Part shown: positions 46,349 through 58,973 of the stretch, one piece after another | Layout of the letters: every line of letters starts with the position of its first letter | How positions within the stretch are numbered: the first letter of the stretch is position 1 | Source: Tamarix chinensis | Lineage: Eukaryota; Streptophyta; Magnoliopsida; Caryophyllales; Tamaricaceae | NCBI GenBank assembly: GCA_030549775.1 | Contig: CM060171.1 | Coordinates: 143,562,859 to 143,626,858 of the forward strand | Reading direction: 5' to 3' | Length of the DNA: 64,000 nucleotides | The notes under the pieces: generated by a model | The model's input: only the letters and a program-made list of their open reading frames with translations | Told to the model about the DNA's origin: nothing | The model's database searches: none | Position numbers and translations under genes: made by a program

Positions 46349-47440
46349 ATTTTATTCATGCCGTTAATCTCCATGGTTATTTTTTATTTCATTTAATTAG
46401 TATAAGAGAATTAGATATTTGTAAATTAGTCTCAAAGATAAGTATGGTTTGCCTTAAGAAATTGTTATATCATTATATATATAATGATAAGTTTATAATC
46501 TCTTTTGACTTTTATGGTGTGAGATATGCATATTTTATTAGAATATAATAATATAAAATGATTATAGACACAATGCCTTCATAATTAAAGATTTGATACT
46601 AGTTAGAACACAGACAATGAGAAGTTGTAGAATGGATCTTTTAGACTATTTTTTTTTATTAAAAAAATTATTGAAGATATCCAACCACTTTTTTTCTTAT
46701 AATAATGGCATATAAATAAATTTCAATGTATCACCTCACCGTCTATGTGTCCGCTAATTCTATATATAATAATTTATTTATTTATTTATATTAAGTATGA
46801 TTATTTTTTGTATCAATAGATATTATTATCAATACTCAATTTAGTATTAATACCTATGAGAATTGAATCCTGTTTTTAACACTTACTTTCTCTGAATTTT
46901 AATGCACATATAAAACCCCTTTATACACAAAAATACCAACTTAAACCCCACAAAATCCTATTTTCATGCTCTTATGCTGCTAATTATATCACATGCACTT
47001 CAAAATAACAACATATATATAGTGTACTCCGAAAATAAGATTAAAAGATTTTATAATTGTATTATTAGTATTTTTATAAATTTATGCATTATAATAAAAT
47101 AAATGATAACACAAAAATGTATGATATTAAAATGATTCAAAAATATCATGACGTGAAGAATATTCAAAATTCTATAAAAAATAGTCTAATACAAATATGA
47201 TTATATAAATAAAAAATGAAGTTAATAAAACTCAATAAGAAATCAAAGTTGTGCATTATAAAAGAACATAGAAATAAATACATAATTTCATTAGTAAACT
47301 AAATTAAAATTTTCAATTTTAATAATATTTTGTTCTCACAAATTGAGTTTGAATTTTGATATATGCATATAACACACATCTTTTTAAATGTTATATAATT
47401 TTTTATAATAATTAAACTTATAATATATTTTGCCAATTTT

Positions 47441-47496
<56 letters not shown>

Positions 47497-47950
47497 TTAA
47501 AATCCGAGTTTACAAAATAAAAACAATATATATATAATTAAAATATAAATAAATTATAAAAAAAATTGTGTTAGTGGTGGAGCTCAAACATTATCCATAA
47601 GAGAGCACATGTAATGATAGATTCTTTAGAGCTTAAAGGAATAACAAAGGAGAGTAGCTTAGGAGGCAAATGTTGTTTTGGTAGCAAGTTATGCTATAGT
47701 ATCTCAGGGGGACATTAGTAATTTAATAGTTCAATTGTTTTGTTATTATAAAAATTATTATTATACATAAGATAAAAAACATAAATTGGTGGAGATAAAG
47801 TTGGTTTTAGGGTTTTTTATGCTATATGATATTGTTTTTCCACTTAAACCTATTATCTTTATATATATATATATAAACAGTAAATGAACCAGAAATTATG
47901 CTAAAATTCTTAACAATTTGTCTATTACAACTTCACAATCCTTGGAAGCT
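46349..47950. other. AT-rich DNA with an AAT microsatellite
   Basis: No coding or element ends recognised. A pure (AAT)n array of about 17 units lies at 47444-47495. Several TA-rich tracts are present. Confidence 0.55.
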
Positions 47951-47959
47951 ATGTACCTT

Positions 47960-49050
47960 AGTAATATATTATGGCACTAACTACTCCTTAATTTCTCTTA
48001 TTTTCTCCTCATCAACTCTTATTTGATCCATACTTATGACAAATCCCAAAAAATATGACACTATCTAAGCAAAATCATCTCTTAGATAAATTACCATGTA
48101 ATTACTCAGATTTAAAGACTACAAGGACATATTTCAAGTGATCCAAATGTTCTTCAAAAGATTTGTTATAAATTTGGATGTTATAAAAATAAACCACAAC
48201 AAATTTCCTAATATAAGAACATGATTCATTATGTATCAAGTGCATTAGATAACACAAATGACATCATATGGCACTCATATAACCTAAAATTAGTTTTAAA
48301 TGTTGTTTTCTATTCATCTTTGGCTCCTATTCAAATTAGATGGTAGCCACTTTTTAGATCAATCTTACAAACTATCACATTTCCAAACAATTAATCTAAC
48401 ATATCATCAAATCGACGATAAGGGAATTTATATTTGATGGTAATCTAATTCAAAACCTTACTATCAACACATATTCTTCGATTATCATCTTTCTTGGGAA
48501 CTAATAACATGGAAATAACACAAGGAATCATTGATTCCCTAATATACCCTTTCTCCTACAATTAAAAAAATCACCTTTTAAGCTCCATTACCTCATCAAG
48601 ATTAATCCTACATGCCAGCCCGTTAGGAATAGTTACCCCATGTATGAAATCTATTTGATGTTTTATACCCTAAATGGGAGGTAGTCCTTTAGGTCTTTCT
48701 TCAGGAAACACATTAGAATATTGATCAACTCACTTTATTAGGAAAATAATCATGCATAGATATATCATATTGATAACATTTTTTAAGAATCAATATGCAC
48801 ACTGATAAATTACTAGAAAAAGCATGAGTAATAACCCTTTTGTAGCAAAAAAAACAAATAATAAAAAAAAATTCCCAACATTTTAATTTTGTCCATATTT
48901 CCAAGATCGAAAAACTTGTAATTTTCTTCATGAAATCTCTTACATTTAACACACAATTTAATTTAGTCATCATGCACTTGTTTAGGAGTCAAAGGCATCA
49001 AGGTGATTTTTTGTTATCCTTAGTTAAAGTATAACTATTTTTAAACCCAT
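47960..49050 (-). pseudogene. Ty3/gypsy reverse transcriptase relic, antisense (chromovirus-like)
   Basis: Read on the minus strand from about 48990 downward: a Cys/His-poor linker (PLTPKQVHDD), then SNVFPEERPKGLPPI, a stop, and GIKHQIDFIHGVTIPN (48720-48600). RT blocks follow: KGYIRES (48555), LLVPKKDDNRRICVDSKVLN (48500), FPYRRFDDMLD, KIDLKSGYHLI, and KFVVVYFYNIQIYNKSFEEHL (about 48200), where the YxDD box has become YFYN. The last piece is FLGFVIS near 48050. This is a different lineage from the Athila copy. It ends abruptly before RNase H. Upstream in its own orientation it is cut by the giant-LTR block starting near 49090. Confidence 0.82.
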
Positions 49051-50689
49051 CATGAATTACCCTTCTGTTAAATTGCTAAGGTATAACTAGAAACACATCA
49101 GCACATGGCCAACTTACGTTACCTTCCTCACATCCCAAATCAACTTTTCATACATAAATTTCATGCCCATGCAGACGTTACACATCCCATGTAACCATTC
49201 GAAATTTTCATGTGAAACCCTAAAACTCCCACATGAAACCCTAGATTCAACCATGTAAACTCTAGATCCATCCATGCAAAACCCTATATTTCCCCATACA
49301 AAACTTTAGATTTAATCCATACAAAACCCTAGATTAGATCCTCCAATGCAACACCATAAAATCTGCCAAGCAAAACCTTAAGTCCATCCATACAAAACCC
49401 TACATTCTTTCATGCAACACCTATAGATTAGATTCTTCTATGTTACACTATAGATTAGATTCTCCCATGTTACACCATAGATTAAATTCTCCCATAAAAA
49501 AACCATAGATTAGATTCTCCCATATAAAACCATAAATTATATTATTCCATACAAAACCATAGATTAGATTCTCCCCTTGGTCAACTTATTTTCCATTTTT
49601 CTTTTTCAACCTTCTCCCCACACAATACCACTTTGATATATCCTATATACATGTCTAAAGGGTCATAAACCAATCATCACATACTACAATATTTCATCAC
49701 ATAAACATAGTACACATGCTATATAACAACACATGAACACACTTCAACTTCATGCCATACCACACATGAAATCAATATAATGATACACATAGGATGCATA
49801 ACATACAAAGCATATAATGCACATCAACACACATAAGGCCTTAGTAACACCTTTACCTAAAACGACACCGGTCTTGGAGCACGCTCCTACGCCTTTATAA
49901 GGCTTTGACTGGTCTCACCTATATGAGGAAAAAGCTAAAATTAGATTCCCTTTGTAACACCCCCAAAATTTACACATTTTTTTAAACAATACTCATAAAT
50001 TAAAACCGTCAATTTCTAGGGATGTTACCGCCACACTTAGTACCAGACCAGTTCACTCCTACCGTTCCGGTACCAAGTACTAAGGCTAAGAAATACTATT
50101 AATAACACCATAAAAATATAAATTTATAAAAATGAGAATCAGAGTACGCGCAAGTCTTACATAATTCGAATACCAACTGTTGTTTTTCCAGATAATAACT
50201 AAACAATGTTAGTAAACGTATTTCGACAATTCAAACATAATAAAAGATAACATGAGTCATAAATTTAAAAAGGGACACAACCACGTCACTCTAGAGATTG
50301 ATCCGGCCCAGCTATCACTCCGCCCTTCCTGATGTCCCATAGACATCGATAGCATTAAAGTAGGTATCTCCTACCTACAACAGATTAGACGAGCCTTCTG
50401 CTCATGAGAATGAGCAGCACCCATGAAACGGGTGATTAGTACGCTACGTACTGAGTAAGGTAACCAAATACTAAGGCCGGCATATAGCACATTAAATTAT
50501 GCAGGATAAGGATCACATACAATTACAACTGATACATATGGTACATAAAAAGCATAAGGTGAGAACCATAGTCCAAAATCAACAAGTCCACACATAAGGC
50601 TCAAGAAGATCTGGTTAAATTATTTAATCTTGCTTTTATCAGGAGTTGATACACACCATGCCTTTTATCAAATCCATACGAGTACAGGA

Positions 50690-51035
50690 ACGCCCCACTA
50701 TTATAACCGGTGGGCCGGTCACACATAGGGCATCATGCCTTAACCGCTATTATTACCGGTGGATCGGTCACACATAGGGTAAAACCCTAACAACTATTCC
50801 TGATCGGTGAATCGGTCTGGTTCCTGCTCGCATGGTGTTCCACTGTAAGTAATTAGTATCTTTTAAGAGCCTTAACAATTCTGGTTTGTGTTTATTGAGC
50901 TCGAGTCACCCCACTATTATTGCTGGTGGGCCGGTCACATATAGGACCTCATGTCCTAACCACTATTATAACCGCTGAATCGGTCGTACATAGGGTAAAA
51001 CCCTAACCACTATTCCTGACCGGTGGATCGGTCTG
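50690..51035 (-). repeat. CCACCGG / ATAATAGTGG subterminal repeats, inner family A copy
   Basis: Plus-strand words CCACTATTATAACCGGTGGG, CCGGTGGATCGGTC and CATAGGG(C/T)A recur in two blocks (50690-50820 and 50930-51035). They are the reverse complement of the array in copy 1 and family B, but more diverged. Confidence 0.75.
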
Positions 51036-51144
51036 GACCCGGCTCAATAATCTTTCACTTTAAGAGATTAGTGTCTTAAGTATTTTATTCAAAAACATTT
51101 GTCATTTACAAACATTTGCCTAGACATGCATGACTAAACCATGT

Positions 51145-51355
51145 AACCCTAGCTCCCATGCAAACCCTAACTCATCGTAATCCACACTTCCATGCAACCC
51201 TAGCTCCCATGCAAACCCTAGCTTCACGTAGTCCACACTTCTATGCAACCCTAATTCATATGCAAACCCTAGCTTCACGTAGACCACACTTCCATGCAAC
51301 CCTAATTCATATGTAAACCCTAGCTCCATGTATACCACACTTCCATGCAAACCCT
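51145..51355. repeat. Minisatellite, about 56-bp unit, in the inner copy
   Basis: About three and a half units built on CCATGCAACCCTAGCTCC, ATGCAAACCCTAGCTTCACG and TAGACCACACTT. The minus strand can be read as a repetitive peptide (ELGLHGSVDYVKLGFA), which is a by-product of the repeat and not evidence for a gene. Confidence 0.8.
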
Positions 51356-51399
51356 AATTCATAAGCAACCCTAGCTCCACATGGACATGCTTCCATGAA

Positions 51400-51580
51400 A
51401 ACCCTAAAATCATGTGATTTCATGCAAAACCCTAACACCATGCCATTTCATGCAAACCCTAACACCATGCCATTTCATGTAAAACCTAACACCATGCCAT
51501 TTCATGCAAAACCCTAACATCATGCCATTCCATGCAAACCCTAACACCATGCCATTTCATGCAAAACCCTAACGCCACAT
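51400..51580. repeat. Minisatellite with AAACCCTAA in each unit
   Basis: About six units of 26-27 bp, CATGCAAACCCTAACACC then ATGCCATTT. Nearly every unit contains AAACCCTAA, the plant telo-box sequence. Shorter, more decayed versions occur in the outer copy (49190-49580) and, as CATGGGAA/AGGGTTTGCATGGG on the plus strand, in family B (8870-8945). Confidence 0.82.
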
Positions 51581-52075
51581 TGTTACACTCCCCATCATTA
51601 TTTTACAACCCTAATATGCATGTCTTAAGGCCACATCATACAATAATGATAACATAAATATACACATATTCCTCATGCCATGATTTATTCATACCAACAT
51701 ATTTCAACTCTATAATCATGCTATATACGAAATAATTAATAATAATAAACATAGAATACATGGCATATGAAGCACATAATACATATAAACACACAAATGG
51801 CCTTGGTAAACCCTTAGCTAAAACGACACCGGTCTTGGTGCACGCTCCTATTCCACTTGAGGGGTTTGATTGGGTTCACCTATTATATAAAATTATACTA
51901 GAATTAGGCTCCCTTATAAATTTTATTATTCTCTAACTTATTCTAAGATTTGGTTTTTAATTAAAACAATACTGCACAATAATTAACTATACAAAATATT
52001 ACTTAAAAATACAAATAAATTATTATTTTCATTCGAAAAGGGTGGTGATATAAGGGTTTCTATCCTTCACCAAAA

Positions 52076-52092
52076 TAGTAATAGTAATAGTA

Positions 52093-52142
<50 letters not shown>
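52076..52142. repeat. AAT/AGT triplet microsatellite
   Basis: An (AATAGT)n start changes into pure (AAT)n. It is the equivalent, in the inner copy, of the triplet array at 2181-2640 in copy 1. Confidence 0.9.
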
Positions 52143-52143
<1 letters not shown>

Positions 52144-53170
52144 TAAAAGTAAAACATTATTAATAATACTCTTATTAGTAGAATATTAATATTAATAATA
52201 CCATAAATCTTATAATTACAAGGTGGCTTTCAAAACCACCTCATTTAATAATAATACTATTCAAAAATATAATAATGATATTAATATTATATATATATAC
52301 TTATAATATAAAAGTTAATAAAGATAATAATAATAATATAATTAGAAATAATGTTAAAAATGTTAATAATAATAATAAAAAGCAAAGGTGCGAGACTTAA
52401 TTAAAATTTTAGGTTCCTACCCTTCCTAAAATAATTACAATATTAAGTAAATAATTACACTAATAATAATAATATTAATAATAATAATAATAATAGTAAA
52501 CATGTAATAATTCCATTAAATAACCAAAATTTGAGAATAATAATTTATCTAACTCAAGAATACTCCCAAACTTGTCAAAAAAATTTAGCAATTAGGATAC
52601 AGTTGATAACAATAATAATAATTATAATAATAATTAAAATCGAACTAACATTAAAAATTAGGATAAAAGCATAATAATTCTCAATAATTCAAAAGGAAGT
52701 GTTTAAAAGGTCTAGGGTTTCACCTTGAGTTGGTGGGGATGGGTGGCACCGGCGATGGTGCCCAGAGGTGGCTAGAAAAGTGATCTAAGAGGGGTGAAAA
52801 TGAAGAAAAGGGGGTAAGGGGGAAGGAGAAAAATGAAATAAGTTTATGGGTCGGTGGAGGAGAATTAGCAGGAGATTTTGAGTGGTTTAGAGGTTGGCAG
52901 AAGTGGCGGATGTGGTGGTGGACGGTGGTTTAAGGTTTTGGGGTAAAATTTTTGGTGAGAGAACTAGAAAACTTTGCACGGTTATGGAGCCCCGTACAAG
53001 GAGAATCGAAGGATGCAAATGGTTTAATTAACTAGAGGGTGTTGCATGGAAGAGTTTGGGAGGAAGAAGAGGCGGCGAGGTTGGCTAACGGCGGAGGAAA
53101 GCGTGTCTAATTGGGCGGTGGTGCTTAGGGTTTCGGGGAAATAAATTTTGAACCCAGGCCATACGAGGGG

Positions 53171-53178
53171 TATTTATA
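53171..53178 (-). promoter_or_regulatory. TATA box of inner family A copy
   Basis: The minus strand reads TATAAATACCCC, identical in core to 1623-1634 in copy 1 and at the matching place in the element. Confidence 0.5.
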
Positions 53179-54399
53179 GTGTTGGAGGTTAGGCTCGAGT
53201 GCGGGAGGTTACCAGAAGGTCAAATTTGATGGGAAATTGGGTTGGTTATGCCATTGATCGGGCGGCACAAATTCAAATATTCGCCCGACCTTTGCGAGGG
53301 AAATGGGGGCAACGTGGGGAAGGAAAAGGGAAGTGGGGCATTTCAAATTGGAGTGTGCGTCGAGGGGGAGAAAATGGGCAGGAGAAAGGCCGGTCACGAC
53401 ACGTGTGGCCGGCGGCGCCATTTTCGGGGGAAGAAGGTTGCAGGTCCGATAATGGTGGAGGAGGGAGGAAGAAGAAAGGGGTGAGCCAGCGGTTCGAGGA
53501 AAGAAGAAAAGAAAGAAAAGGAACGAAACCGGGCGGTTCGGCGCGGGGGTTAAGGCGTTTAAATGAAACGGTGCGGTTTGGGTATACAATCAAAGAAACC
53601 TAGCGCGCTGATTACCGAAGGAGAGAAAGAAAAATATGCGGACGGGTATGGACCGCAGCATGAGAAGAAAAGGAGGGAGGAAGGTGGGCCGTTCCAGACC
53701 CAAATTGGGAAGGTAAGGGAAAAAAAGAAAAACGAAAGAAAAAGAAAGAAAAAAGGGAGAAAGAAAAAGGAAAAAGGGAAAAAGGAAAAGAAAAAAAATA
53801 ATTAGGTTAGGGCCAATTAAATTAATCTGAATATTTAGGATATTTAGAAATAATAATATTTAAATAAAATAATATTTAAATCCCTTTTTAGGCTAAAAAA
53901 GGATTTTTAAAGGATTTTTCATAAATTCCATTTTAATTATTAAAGTACTCTAATTTTCTCAAATTAAATTATTTATAAAATTAAAATTAATTTGAAACTA
54001 TTTTCTATTTCTTAATTTAAATAAATTAATTTATTTAAATAAATTCCCAAATTAAAATATTTAATTTGTTAAAATACTCAAATTTCCTTTAATTAACATA
54101 TTTATAAAATTTCTCATTAATTTGCCCTAATAAATTTCCTTTTATTTTAGTAAAAATAATTTATTAAATTAAATTTTCAAATAAAACCTTAGTTTAATAT
54201 AATCTTTAAAATTAGAAAATTTTTGGGGCATTTCACCCTCCTACCAAAACTACTATTAAATACTAACTTATTCTAAGACTAGACTTTTGATAAAATAATA
54301 AAATATTAATAATAATAACCATTAACTAATTACTAAATTTGGCTAAAAAATATCAAAAATAATAGTAATATTATAAAAGTTGATAATATAAGGTTGAAG

Positions 54400-54407
54400 A
54401 CTTTATC

Positions 54408-54458
<51 letters not shown>

Positions 54459-54615
54459 GCAAAGATATGAAAAATAATATCAATGTTAATATTAACAAGA
54501 ATAATAATAATGGTAACAATAATAATAAAAAGGGCATTATTCAAAAACATAATGAAATAAGGGTTTCGGCCCCTTTACCAAAATAATAATAATGATAATA
54601 ACAATAAAACGAATG

Positions 54616-54663
<48 letters not shown>

Positions 54664-54948
54664 GAAATAGAAATAATATAAATGATAAAAACCATAATAA
54701 TATTGAAAAATAATAATAATCATAATAGTAATAGTAATACTAAAAATACTAATAGTAATATTAATATGATTCAAAATGGATGGTGAGATAAAGGCTTCAA
54801 CCCTTCACCAAAATAATGCGAATAATATCATTACGACATTATTAATAAAAATAGTAATAGTAATAGTAATGAAATAATAATCAAAATTACAAAATAATAA
54901 TAATAATAATAATAATAGTAATAATAGTAATAATAATAATCACATAAC

Positions 54949-55009
<61 letters not shown>

Positions 55010-55283
55010 GCAACACTATTAATAATATAGTTGCAATAATAATAATGAAATAGTAATAATAACAATAACAAAAACAACAACAACATTAATAATAATAATA
55101 AACGCTAATGTTAAAAATATTAATAATATTAATAATAATAAGACTTGATATTTATAATACTACTACTACAATTCAAAATAAGCACAATAGGGTTTCGGCC
55201 CTATATAGAATAATAATACTAACATTAAAAAAAATAGCATATTAATATTAATAATAAAGATAATAGCAACAACAACAACAACA

Positions 55284-55322
<39 letters not shown>

Positions 55323-55450
55323 TAAAAAATAAAAATATAATAGGGCCTCGACCCTCAATAGAAATAATAATAAAAATATTAACAACAACAACAACAACAA
55401 CAATGATAATATATATATTCGAATAAATGAAATAAAATAAAATAAAGCTT
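54400..55450. repeat. Large AAT microsatellite cluster
   Basis: Several (AAT)n arrays (purest at 54409-54460, 54618-54664, 54893-54940, 54948-55010 and 55287-55320) are separated by short GGGTTTCGGCCC/GGCTTCAACCCTTCACC phrases that recur roughly every 150-250 bp. It sits in the outer family A copy at the triplet-array position. Frames here encode poly-Leu, poly-Tyr or poly-Asn and are not genes. Confidence 0.9.
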
Positions 55451-56071
55451 GTAAAAATAGGGCAAAAGGGTTGAGAGGGTCTAAGGTTCAACCTTAGGCT
55501 GGTGGTGACAGGCGGCGCTGGCGGTGGTGCACGGGGGTGGCGAAGGTGGCCGGAAAAAGAGAAGAAAAGGGGAAAAGTTGGGTGCTAGGAAAATATAGGG
55601 AGAATGGAGGTGGAATTAGAGGTGATTATGGTTGCTTAGAAGGAGAGGAGTAGAATGAATGTGGCAGCGCACGGTGGTGGCCAAATGGGGAAGAAGAAGA
55701 GAAAGAGAGGAGGAGAGGGAGGAAAAGGAAAAGGAAAAGAAAGGTAGGGGAGCTCTGCAGAACATATTGGGATGTGAAAGGGGCAATGGAAGCGGAGGAA
55801 GTGGTGGCGGATGGTGGCGCAAAGGGTGGCAGAGGTGGAAAGAAGAGCTGATTGAGAAGTAAACTTTGCACAACCGGGGTGGCTTGTGTAGGGAAAATCA
55901 AGGGATATGGGTGGCTTAGTTAGTTAGACAGGGGTGCAAGGATTAGTTAGGTGGGTAGAGAGGGCGTCAAAGTTGGTTGACGGTGGCGGACAAAGCATCT
56001 AAAGTGGCGGTGGCGCACGCGAGGGTTTTTCTAGTAGAAATCGAAGGCTTGATATAGGGCTATTATGGGGG

Positions 56072-56079
56072 TATTTATA
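56072..56079 (-). promoter_or_regulatory. TATA box of outer family A copy
   Basis: The minus strand reads CTATAAATACCCCC, matching the other two copies. Confidence 0.5.
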
Positions 56080-57139
56080 GATTTTAGAAGAGAGGGTAGG
56101 GTTCTGTGGGTCGGCTAGGGGCTAATGCAGGTAGGGTTCCGGTTGCCAGTGGCAACAAAAGCCGGAGAAATTCAAATCAGGGTAGGGGTGGTTGCGCAGA
56201 AAAAGAAGGGTCATTCATGGAAAGGAAGGGAGGTGGGTTGGGTAAATGTGGTTTCCAAAATAGAGGGAAGATAAAGGGAGTAAAATGGCTGGTCAAAGGG
56301 GTGTAACCAGTGGCAAAAAACCAGGGACGGGGCAGCGTAGTTGTAGGTTGACGGTGGTGAAGGAAGAAAGGAAGAAGACGAAAGGTTGGACCGGCGGTCT
56401 GGGGAAGAAAAGAAGGAAAAGAAAAAAAGAGGGGAGCCAACCAGTCGGGTGGTGAGGGGGAAAATTTAAATAAAACGCGGCGCTCTAGGGGTAAAAAGAA
56501 GAAAAATGAAACGTTCTGACTACTGAAGGAAGAAGAGAAAAAAAAGGAAGAAAGGGATTGGGCTATAGACAGGCCCAATCCGGAAGGAGGAAGAAAAATA
56601 AAAGAAGAAGAAAGAAAGAGAAAAGAAGAAAAAGACAAGTAAAAGAAGAAAGAAAAGAGGAAAAAGGGAAAAAGGGAAAAAAGAAAAATAGTGAGTTGGG
56701 TTAATGAAATTAATTAGAATATTTGGGATATTTAAAAATAATAATATTTAAATCCCTTTTTAGGCTAATTTAGGATTTTTGAAAGATTTTTCATAAATTT
56801 TATTTTAATTAGCAAATCACTCAAATTTTCTCCAATTAAATTATTTATAAAATTCCTATTAATTTGGACCTAATTTCTCCTTCTTATTTTGAATAAAATA
56901 ATTTATTTAATTAATTTACAAAATAAAATCCTTAATTAACTAAAATACCAAAATTTTCTAATAAAAATATTTATTATTTTCTTCTTGAATAACCGTAATT
57001 TATTTCCTTTTATTTTAATAAATATAATTTATTTAATAAATTTTTAAATAAATCCTTAATTAGCTATAACTTTTAAAAGTAGGTTTTGGGGTATTTTAGT
57101 AACTATCTTTAAGAGAGATGTTAAGCAAGGGGCAATGAG

Positions 57140-57425
57140 TTAATGTTTGTAGCCATGGAATAGTGTAAGTTCGTGGGAGTTTTTTGATTAAAGAGTTAAT
57201 GTTTGGTGGAAAATAGATTGTCTATAGCCATGGAATGGAGTAATTATGTGGGAGTTTGTTGATTAAAGAGTTAACATTTGGTGTAGAACGGATTGTTTAT
57301 AGCCATGGAATGGAGTAATTACATGGGAGATTGTTAACAAAGTTAATATTTTTAGTCACATAATGAAGTAACTATGTGGGAGTTTGTTGATTAAGTAGTT
57401 AATGTTTGGTGGAGAATGGTAAGGT
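57140..57425 (+). repeat. Tandem repeat, about 80-bp unit
   Basis: Three to four imperfect units containing AGCCATGGAATGGAGTAATT, GTGGGAGTTTGTTGATTAAA and GAGTTAATGTTTGGTGGA. The last unit is the most diverged. It lies directly beyond the 5' end of the outer family A copy. Confidence 0.85.
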
Positions 57426-58500
57426 AAGTGATGGTTGGGGCCACAATGTAGTAGTGGGGAAAGTATAAAAGATAATTCAGAAAGGAAATTTGAAGTGAAT
57501 TGGTGGGGAATGGGGGATTTAGTCCCACGTGGGGTACGATTGGTTTGGAGGAAATAAAATTGCAATCCCATAATGACTAGTTATTATTGGTGTAGCCGTA
57601 ATCAACACACAATTTAAACTCTTTTGTTGTCAATTATTGTACAGGTAATAAGGGTATTATTCTAAGTTAGGGATTGAGAAGTCTCACCTAAGTCTAGCTA
57701 ACACACATATAATAAAATAAAAGACTTTAAATCACACAAAACTAATACTAGGGAAAACGAATTAGGGGGAATAAAATATAAAATAATAAAAATAAATAAG
57801 AAAATAAATATGGGTGAATACAAATATAATGAATGTTCTAGGGATTCTATTTTCACCACTAGATTAGTTTGGGATAAAACAAATAATTCCTATGTCCCCT
57901 ATGAGTCACAAGGAAGAGATCAAATGAGTTGCAAGCGACCCATAATATATAAATTAATTACACAAGCATTTAATAAGGTAGGAAAAGAAAAGTCCAAAAA
58001 TCAAAGCAAAATCAAACAAAAAAAAGGAGACAGATGACCCCTAGATGATGGCCTATCAACCATCAATCAACGAATTCGTCTTCTTCCTGAACCAAAAAAC
58101 CTTTTTCCTCCACTTGAATGTTGGATTGAATTGGATGTTACTTTGTGTAAATTGAGGTATATGATAAAAAAAATTAAGGGTTTATGAAGATATAATTAAT
58201 GATTGTATGGATCAGTTGAAGGAATTGAACCATAAATTGGAATAATTATGGAGATGGATGAATTTGAATGGATGAAAAATTCTAAATTGTAAATCCTAAA
58301 ATGGAGACTAAATTGATGAAAGAGAATCATGGATTAAGAGTAGATGATGGTTTAACTGAATGATTTAAAGCATAAATTGATGTAATTAATGAAAAATAAT
58401 GGAGCCGGAGGTTGAAGATGAAGATGAACAAACTATATGATATGAATCTTAAAAATTTATACTTAATTAATTTCGATAATTGCTGTGAATTATTTACTTA
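57426..58500. other. Unassigned AT-rich sequence
   Basis: No domain recognised. A 75-codon frame at 57810-58037 is Lys/Asn/Gln-rich and has no supporting features. A simple CATGGATT/GATGGATG-like periodicity is seen at about 58190-58400. Confidence 0.4.
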
Positions 58501-58973
58501 CAATTGTTTATCTTATTTGGTGGATAAATAGGAGTGTAATGCAGCATATGGACTCTGTGGATCTCTGGTTGCAGCTGCTGGAGTGTGCAGATTATGTATC
58601 TTGAGTGTGCAGATTATGTAATTTTTGTTAATTAATTGTAATCCCATATGATGCATTCGCCGGTCGAATTGGCTAATGGAAATTAGGTCGGTTGTATAAT
58701 CCGCCACCCGGTCCTTAATTATGGACTAGTTGGATTGTGGATTAATCAATCCTTAATAACCATGATTAGCTAAAATAGTTAGCTGATGGGAATTATGTCC
58801 TAAACTTACCTTGTATTTGGGGGATTTCTATTGTTGTAATCTTGGGCTGGTCGAACCTATTTCTGCCGCCCAAGAATTGTCGACCCTTCCCTCCCGTTTC
58901 GTTGGGTTGTGTGTTGTCTGGGTTGTATTGTGCGGGTATTTTATACGCTCTATTATACGGTCTATAATGCTGG

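Larger units (their letters stand above)
49953..54235 (-). mobile_element. Giant-LTR family A, inner antisense copy (4283 bp, complete)
   Basis: In plus coordinates it runs from TGTAACACCCCCAAAATTT to TTTTTGGGGCATTTCA, that is TGAAATGCCCC...GGGGGTGTTACA on the minus strand. It is flanked by CCCTT (49948-49952) and CCCTC (54236-54240), a 5-bp duplication with one mismatch. The unbroken equivalent site inside the inner copy itself (CTCCCTTAT near 51910) shows the insertion point lies within another family A copy. Length and module order match copy 1 (4264 bp). No proteins are encoded. Confidence 0.85.
49090..57098 (-). mobile_element. Giant-LTR family A, outer antisense copy (interrupted, 3'-truncated)
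   Basis: Made of 57098-54236 and 49952-49090 read on the minus strand, split by the copy at 49953-54235. The 5' end TAAAATACCCC is at 57098 (TGAAATGCCCC in the inner copy). Landmarks follow in order: a TATA box at 56079-56072, purine-rich plus-strand leader, AAT arrays (55450-54400), the GACACCGGTCTTGGAGCACG box at 49863-49882, and CATGCAAAACCCTAGATT-type repeats at 49190-49580. Its last 1.1 kb (the CCACCGG repeats and terminal box) is missing, so no target duplication can be tested. Confidence 0.72.

Noticed and set aside
51120..51350. Minus-strand repetitive peptide (ELGLHGSVDYVKLGFA units), resembling a repeat protein
   Set aside because: It is a minisatellite read in one frame because the unit length is near a multiple of three; no start context or flanking gene.
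51400..51580. Interstitial telomere remnant
   Set aside because: CCCTAA is part of a longer 26-27 bp unit; there are no tandem heptamers, so it is a minisatellite with telo-boxes rather than telomere DNA.
53199..53805. 134-codon Gly/Arg/Lys-rich frame and neighbours
   Set aside because: Antisense of the family A CT-rich leader; frames on both strands, no conserved peptide between copies.
54541..55491. Poly-Tyr and poly-Leu frames looking like hydrophobic membrane proteins
   Set aside because: They are AAT array translations.
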